This document shows positions 15,001-24,000 of a DNA stretch of 64,000 nt, piece by piece. Below the pieces are notes generated by a model that did no database searches, had not been told where the DNA came from, and was given only the letters and a program-made list of their open reading frames with translations. This DNA comes from Henricia sp. BOLD:AAB3569. Taxonomy: Eukaryota; Echinodermata; Asteroidea; Spinulosida; Echinasteridae. The DNA is taken from assembly GCA_037783545.1 (NCBI GenBank), contig JBBELK010000064.1, positions 2,852,001 through 2,916,000 of the forward strand, read 5' to 3'. Within the stretch, counting starts at the first letter, position 1; each line of letters opens with the position of its first letter. Both the position numbers and the translations under genes were made by a program.

Positions 15001-18000
15001 AAGTGTTCTTTAATTAGACGATCAATACAATAAAAAAGTCTATTTTTACGTCATTTAACTCATACTAAAAAGTATCACCTAAAAAGACTGACGACTTTTC
15101 ATAGAATAACCGGCGAAGTTGGAGTTTTAAAAAGTGACCAACTTCAAAAGCGATTTTCTCAAAACAAAGTTTTACAACTGCGTTCGCGGATACGCCACTT
15201 CGTGGTGTGACCGACGATTTGCATAATGTATCCCTTAACAAATTACCATGACAGTAATTACCACCACAATGATGCAAGTACCAGTAGCCACAAAAAACAT
15301 AAGTACCACTTGTACATGTATGAGTACCAAGTATAAGTACTTTAACACTGATGGGTGCTTCCATTTTCTCCATAAACATGACATTTTAATTTCTGCTGCC
15401 ATTTCAGATGACTCAGAAATGTCGCTCAGCCAGCGACGTGCCATTGAACTACAGACCCTGCGTCATGAGAACAACAACATGAATAGGCTGGTGCTCAAGA
15501 TGAAAGCACTGTCCAAGTGGAGACTGAACCACATGAGAGGACATTATCAAGGCAAAGTAAGTCCTCAAATATCGCACCAATTAAATGATGGCAGAAACTG
15601 TTTTAGGGACAAAATGTAGTCATAGTCATTTACTGTTGCTGAGTGGTTTTGGTTATAGCAAACGCCAGGTGTAAATATCCCAATTAAGATTGTAATGAGG
15701 GTAGCTGGGAATTAGTTTACAACGCTTGGGCATTTAATGTGTGCGCGGATCCTACCAACGAATCCTGCATATCCGCCATTACTGGGGGCCATCCACTGCC
15801 GTGAACTGGGCGCTCTGTGTTGATGTTAAATCGAACATCGCACAACGCGCCTCCTTCGCGTACACAGGCTTCGCAAGCTTACAATAACCGTGCAAAATTG
15901 TTCGAAGTGACAATATAATGAGACAGCTTATCATCAACACAAGACGCACAGTTCATTGCACTGGATGGCCCCCAGTAATTATGGCAAACGTACAGAGAAG
16001 AGGACTTCGGCTCTCGGATTGGTGTATAGTGCTGGTAAAAAGCAAAAACACTGACACATGATGGTTAATGGACCAGTGAGAATGGGACTCTCGCTTATGA
16101 ATATGTGTGAGGTATGGTAATATGATAATTGATATGTTACACTGTACTTATCCAAAAGTTAAAGGCCCAACATATAATTTGCAAAATGAAACGTTTTATG
16201 GATTCCTGGAATAAGGACATAACATATCTAAAGAGGAATGTTGGTTAACTAGCCTGCAGAAATTTTAGCTGCATAGATGCAGCAATGCTTTGGGAAAAAA
16301 AACCTTAAAATCCAGCATCGTTTTTTTTGTGTTAAATGTGTGCGCACACATTTTATTAAAAACCACCTTCAGTTGTTAATTTCCAACAGAAAGTATTATC
16401 TTGGACAGAAACAAATAATTTGGTGTTTGCTACTGTTACGTATAAGCAGCCAGAGGCGACCTGCGTCAAGACCACACAAACAGAGAATAAAAACAATGAA
16501 ACATGACGTGAAAAGGAATTGAGTGGTGAATCAATTCTCTGTTCAACAATATATACAAACTACTTTACACTGAAAAGTCGGCCGAAATGAATACAGTGTT
16601 CTCCACTGCCGGTTTTGTCCGGGGGCGCCGCCCTGACAAAATCATCACAGGTACCGTTAGCGCTCGGACAAAAAATTGCCGCCCGGACAAAAAACTCGGC
16701 CGCCCGGACACAAAACAAAAATCACTTTACCCTTTTAAACACGATGAAAGTACAGACATGTCATTTCAAAGTTAGGTTCAAATTCTCCGAACGTGATTCG
16801 CTAGCCACTGGTGTCATTATCATCATTATAGTTCACTTACCACGCATATGTATCCGATCGGCGACCCAAATCCGTGTCGATAAAAATAACGGCCATGACA
16901 GTTGCATGTATTTTTTTTAAACATCGCCCGCTAGTGGCGATTGTGTGCACCTGTAGAGGGCGGTGCATACTCTGCGCAGCGCCGTAGCTAGCTACGGGGG
17001 ACGTGCGCACCGCGACCGCTGCTGCATGATACCTAGAGTAACAAAGGCACCGAACTGGCTATGTTAAACTATAACATTCCAACAGAACTCACAACTTAAC
17101 TTTATAGTAGAACAAATGTAAAGCTTGCCTGGCACTGTAAGATGTATTAAATGTTTCTTTAACACAACCATTGCTATCAACTTTTTTTTCTTTTCTTGTC
17201 AACTCGTGAAGTAAAATTTGGGGTCATTGCAAATGATGTAATGGGCCTTTAAGCTTTCTTTTGGTATTTTTCAATTAGGCAAACTGCCTCCAGCAAGAGG
17301 TGGATCGGTGCAAGAGAGAATACCTAAGCATCAAGATGATTGCTGAAGAAGAAGTGATTCTACTGCGGCAGCAGCTGAAGGCACTACGCAGGGCACTGGC
17401 AGCCTCCGATAAGGAGCGGGAAACAATTCAAAAGGAACTGGACAAAGAAGTGAGCCCCTAAAAGCAGACACATTTTTCTGCTTATCATTAAAAAAAGACG
17501 ATACACTATGTTTAACACCATGCAAGTTTAATTACGAGTACATATTTAATTAGCCTTTTGTGTTTAACCATTTCACTATGGCTGGTGCCCCAAATTCTTC
17601 ACTTTAAAATTATCTCCTATGATGAACCCAGTATATCACACCTGCCACGTGCATTACATAGCAACAAAAATTTAGTCTGGTCATGTGGTTATTGCAAAAG
17701 GCAATCTGCTGGTACAGAAAAATGCTTCACCAGCTGAGCTATGAAGCACTTCTCCCTCAGGTTTTTCCTTTGAAGAACCAAATGGTTGAGTTTGGGCGGT
17801 CTGTTCTTGAGAAGCGAACAATTGCAATGTTCTCGCGCCCAAATGATGGGAATACGACCCGAAAACACTGCACTCGGAACAGGATCACACACCACCTATC
17901 CACCGATAACAAGTTATCCATGCCAAGAACAGACCGGCCGAACTCGACCAACGTTTCTTTTGTTGTTGCATAGATGCTCAACTGGACACAGTGTTACAAA

Positions 18001-21000
18001 CACAATGATGCCTAGCTATATCCATGGAAATGAAATAACCAAATATGGGATTAAAGAAAATCATATGGTCCTCATTGGTATCGTTTATCAGATGCGCATC
18101 AAGCAGGAAAGACAGCACAAAGTGGAGCAGGAGGCAAGAAGTGCACGACAGCTTGAGGCTGCAAGGATTGCTAACCTGGAGAAAATGGTAGGTTTTGGAC
18201 TTTTCAATGAACATTTATTTGTTGTCCATTCGTCTGTTGGTCAGGCCATCTGTCCGGCCGTTTGACCATCTGCTCAAATTGTTAAAGTTGTTTGTTTATG
18301 GGGTAGGGGTGTACGGGGTGATGGGGTAGGGGTGTACGGGGTGATGGGGTGAGAGGGTGGGGGTGATGTGATGGGGGCATTAGGGGAGGGGGTGGGGTAG
18401 ATTATCATGTATGGATACCTAGGATTGTTCCTGTTGTGACATATAAACCATGTAAAAATGATCTTTGATGATAAAAATGCAAAATTAAGAGGAAAAAATG
18501 CCATCATTTTACTAAGAAAAATTTTGAGAGTTGGTCCCATAGGTTTACTGCATGGGGTCGCAGTTGGTGTCCAAGGATGATAATCTTTCCGGTTGGGGTT
18601 TGGGATGTGGGTGACAGGGTGAGGGAGACCGGGTTTGGGTGGTGGGTTTTAAATTGTAGGAATTTTGATTCATAGGAAGGAGAGAGCCATGGCAGCTTCG
18701 TCGTTCAAAATATGCCAAGGAATGCAAGAAATTATAATTTTGGTCCCCGACTGTAGATGTCAGAAATTACGTCTTGCACATTCTACGATGTAAATGTTGG
18801 TGATACAATGATACTTATATGTACAATGCAAGTGCTGCCAACCAAAATATTTCATGACACAATTTATTTTTTCCTCTTTTCTTTCCAATTAGATGGATGA
18901 GATTGATGATAAAGAGCTGCGTTTGCGCATCCTGTCTGAAGAATATGACCGCACCATGCGCCTGTACCAGACTACGCAGGAGAAGGCACGCAAAGATGTG
19001 CATCAGATCAAGAGTCGGTTGGACCATGAGCGCAGCCTCAAGCTAGACGCATTCCAGCGAGTTGATGAGCTGCAAACACAGGTCTATGACTTTGAAGCAG
19101 TTGTGACATCCAGCATGTCTCGACCCTACACAGCAATGAGTGAGTGTTGTCTCTTGTCCAATTGATGAAATACATTTTGGTTTTTCCTGTAAAAATGCCT
19201 GGAAAGTGTATATATACATGTTTGTGAAATAATGGCTGGTTTCCATAATACAAGAGTGATATTCAACAAATAATTATAAAGATTTATTATTTGTGGCTTA
19301 TGCCCTGTAACAACAGATTATAAACAAGCGCATGTCAGTTGAATTGACAGCTGTGTTAAAAGAAGGGACAACACTTGTTTGAAGTTATCAACGAATTTAA
19401 TCAAAAATATTACCGATGTATTGCCCGGTGCATATTGAGGGTACCTGCTCGCTCATCAACAAAATTCTATGGTGATCTAGATCATTTGTTTTTTCAGCGG
19501 CACACCTCTGGAATGGTCTTCCTAACAGCATGCGTCAAATTCATTCCATCAGTAATTTCAAGTCCCAGCTTAAGACACATCTTTTTGTTCAGTATTACCA
19601 GACTTGATGTTCTTGATGATGCTCTTTGGTTTTAACGTTTAATCTTTTTTTATCTATGTACATGTATGTTATCGCTTTGGTTTATACTGTAAAGCGCCTA
19701 GAGGCCCTGGCATTTGGCGCTATATAAGATTGGTATTATTATTATATTATAAATCTTCATGAGAATCAGAGAATCAGCAACCTAATTAATTTTGATGATA
19801 AACTCTGCAACTAATGGAACTATGTGCTGCGCCATATTTGAAATTTTTAAAGGGATGATGACGTCAACCATGCAACGATTGCATGGAAGTCGTCAAGATT
19901 GATGCCTTGTTTCCCGACTCCCATATGCCGTGAAGTATGTAAAAATCTGTTGTGTCCTCTCAAATCCGAGCGCCGAGCTGCAAAAGATGGCGACTTACAT
20001 GAAGCGTACAGAGTTAGGCAACCCTTAATTTGCTAGTGTTGTCCCTTCCTTTTAAGTGTCACTTTTTAAATTAACATTTTTAGTAAATTATTTTGACAGC
20101 CATAGTTTTATACTTTAAATGGCTGTCTTAAAAATCACTGCATTTGACTTGGGGTTAGTTTGTGAGATATTCTGTATTCGTCTGTGTGCATTTTTACTTG
20201 CTTATCGTTCCTCTTGTTTTTTTCTGGTCAAGCAGACTAAATCAGTTAAGCCCTGTGCACTGCAGCACCATTTCTAAACTTTTGCTTGTTTTTCATTTTC
20301 CATTGTTTACTTGTATCTGCAAACCAACAGGTCTTTTCTCACCTCGTCAGCTGCCCCGTGAGTAGACTTGTTACCAATAAGTGCTTTTTAGGTCAAGACC
20401 CATATTCTTGCACCTGTAGATGAGCTACTAACATTTGTACTTCCAATATTAAGGTGGCTGAGGAAAAAGGCCCAAATTGCAATGACGCCTTGGGTAGTAT
20501 CATTTTTACATAGTGTACGGGTACATTTTGTGTAGAATCGTACAAACACTTTTTGAAATTATGCCATTGTTCATGTGTAATGTGCTATTGCATGGTTTGG
20601 TGTTCCATACAGGAATTTCAGAATTTACTTCTAGCTGTGCTACAAGGAACACCTATAGTATCTGGGGTGAAAAAAATGTGGCCATGCAAAAACCTTTCAT
20701 GCACTTTGAGAAGAGGAGATGCATATGTACAGTATATATATGGGAGACTTCGAGATGTGTGTGGTGGAAGCAAACAACTCGGTCCTTTACCATCGTTTAA
20801 TTGTGTCATTGAGCGTGCTCACTTTAGCTCAAACATTATTTAAAATAATGGAAAAGGACCGGTTCTTGTCCTGACACAGCGCATTTCAAAAGTCTCCCAT
20901 TGAGTTCTACATGTATGTTTGTGGACATTTACAGCTGCTTTCACTCAGACCATAACACATAATTGTAGCGGCAACTGTATGTACGACGTCGTAAAATTGT

Positions 21001-24000
21001 ACAATGTCATAAAATTCCTTACTGATCACTTGTTGAATTTTTTCTGTACATACATGTACTTCATGCCCAGTACTTAAATTATAGCATGTTTATCCTCGTT
21101 AAGGGATTTATTATCCTTTATCCACACTAACTCATTTGTTGTACATGTTTTTGTACTAACCCATAATATAGCTTTCCTTCTTCAGACAGACAGCTTAATC
21201 TGCATATATGAAAATTCCATGTATTCGAAACTCACTTGCATGCTTAGTATTAGCTAATTAAACTCATCAACCCTTTCTGATATAAAATCTACATGTAGAT
21301 TAATTGCAACCCATATTGGGCATTTGTACTAATCCATTTAAGTCTATAACATTTCTCCTGCATAACGTGCAAGCGACTAATGCTGCAAGCAATTAATACA
21401 CCATGTGCTCACCAATTCACCATAACCAGCCTTAACCAAAACTGTCCATCTTTTTTGTGCTAACATGTAGTTTTCATAACAGCTAACTAATTAAACTGAT
21501 TTCTATGATGATGCATGTTCCAGTTATCAGACTATAACCATATAGCCACATTTCCTGGAACTGCCCAGCAGAAAACATTGCTTGACAAAAAGATTACAAC
21601 TGGTCCCTCTAGCAACTTTAATTAAATAAGATGTAGCCTACGCCATGTGGTTATAATGATAATGAACGATGTTGTCTTAAAAGCACATGCACCACGCAAG
21701 TTGCTCAGCACTGTTGGCGTTATAGCTGGAACTGCCTACACATCAAGATGTGTAGGCGAGTAGTGCCTTTAGCAGCCAAACCACAAACATTCTCTTTGCT
21801 AACGAATGCTCTGGGATCTTTTATAGGAGCGTGTTCAGATTTTTCCAGCAAATGGATTTCGTTTTAACCTAACAGTCATATTAAAGGTACACACCGGCCT
21901 ACTATTTACATGATTTAGTGATGTAGCAACATTGACAATACTTTTTTGATGGTCGTTGTGAAAAAAGATCATCAAAATATCCCGTAATTTACTAAAGAAG
22001 TGCAAAATTAACAAAACCGGTCAAAATTAAGACTGGTTATACGCTTTACCAGCCGTTGCAACTACATGTACGCGCGAGCCTCACGACTTTGTCACAAACG
22101 ATTCGCTCTTCTCCTGCTCAGGATATCTCAAATTTTCTGCTCACGATTTCACTGGACAGCCTGGACGACCGAATAGGAATATCCGTTTTCTTTTGAGGAG
22201 TTGGCATTATGTTTTTTCTTCACGAACGTACACTGAGGCTATTTGCCGTGCTGCGCGGGGCAAATATCCTACACTCCACGTAGCCTGCCGTAGCACACGC
22301 TCGCTCCCGTTCTCCGGAGTCTCGAAACAAACAATTATGTTAGAATTTTCATACCTTTGTTTAACTTTGTTTCATACCTGTATAAATAGTCTCTCTTTTG
22401 TCAATTACTTATAAATATTGGGGGAAATCAGAGTTGAATTTGGTGCAGTTCTGCAATAACAAACTTTTATACGGCTGGAAATACAACTAACTCACAAGAC
22501 CTTTTCGGAACCGGGGGTGGATTGCAATAAAGACAGTTAGGACGTCCTAACTCCTAGGACGTCCTAACTCTGACATCACTAAGACACCATAGATTATTTT
22601 GCCTTGCAATAAACATTTATGTATCCCAACTTGTGTCCTAGGACACAATGGCTGCACGTGTCGCCTGCGTTCATTAAAAAAACGTGGCCAAACTCAGATA
22701 TTATTGGACATGACCAACAGCCTCCTGCAGCCGCTTGCGTGCTCCTGCGGAATTTTCTGCGAAAACCACCGTGGACCAGCCGCCGCAGAGAATGTGCACA
22801 GCGCCTTAAAATACCTCCCCAAAATACTATCCACGGGAGGGAAACAAGAAATTTACAATCTCCAATTTGGATGATGAAGTAAAAAGGTTGGTGTAATTAC
22901 TACACTGCCTTATGGAACCAGACTATTAGCTTACAAAACATCGGTGGCTTTTTGACGATATCCTTGAGAATATAAGGCCCTATGGATTGAGAATGCGAAA
23001 TTTCAGAATTATGAGAAAAATATGACAAAGTATAAATATTTCAACACCTATGGGAAAAATGGAGGGCCACATAATGTGATCTGGACACAACTCACTGGAC
23101 CTATATGGCTTTATATCCAATGATGGTAATCATTACATCACTATATTGTTTTCAAAATTATGTAACTATAAATGGCTTGCTTCAATTCCCTCTACCCCCC
23201 GCCCCCCTCCTTCTTGCCTCCATCCTTCTCGCCTCCATCCTTCTCGCCTCCATCCAGCAATGAGATCCACCAAGTCTCGTTCTACAGCCTCTGACATTCG
23301 ACCTAAGAGTCACCATGTCTCAAGTAGCGTGAGTGCAGTGAGACCTCCCAGTGCCAGCTTGCAGACCAACTTCCGCCAGAGACCAATTACACCGGACCCC
23401 TGGCCACCTCTGGCCACCAAGGAGAGGACCGATCGTATCACTCAAAGACCCAAAACAGTGAGTCACTGATGCTTCATTCCAAATTTTAACCACTCAACAC
23501 AAAATGGGGATATATAAATCATTAATAATTGTATATATGCTTCGAAAAGCCCCAATATATCATTTGCAGCGATTCAAAATTTTACTTCATCAGAGTTGAC
23601 AAGAAAATAAACCAGACTAAAAGTGTTGATAGCAATGGTAACAAACACCACATGATTTTTGTTCCCATGTAAAATGGTACATGTACCTTTGTTGGAGAAA
23701 TTGCCAACTAAAGGTGTTTTTTAAAAAACTGTTTGCAAACAATTTTGTTACCATTCATTCAACAAAACCATGTGTGGCTGAAATTTCTATAACAAAGCTT
23801 ATCAACATTATAATGCTGTAACTGTTTTTAAAAGTTTTCCAAATTCATATAATCTGTCTTCAATGCACTCTGTTGTACATATTTGAAACCTTGTATTGTC
23901 CTAGGTCTTAGACTAAGGATCCCGATGTTTGCGTAACGTCACGATGACGTCATCAGTGACCTAAATATAATAATTTGAAAAAGTCTTAAAAATTGGATTT

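Noticed and set aside
15065-15444. Minus-strand frame of 104 codons near exon 13
   Set aside because: Overlaps an intron and exon 13 of the opposite strand; composition is Cys/His-rich without a domain pattern.
17683-18265. Long overlapping frames (96 and 159 codons) before exon 15
   Set aside because: Most of their length is a small inverted-repeat element and intron; only 18092-18187 belongs to the gene.
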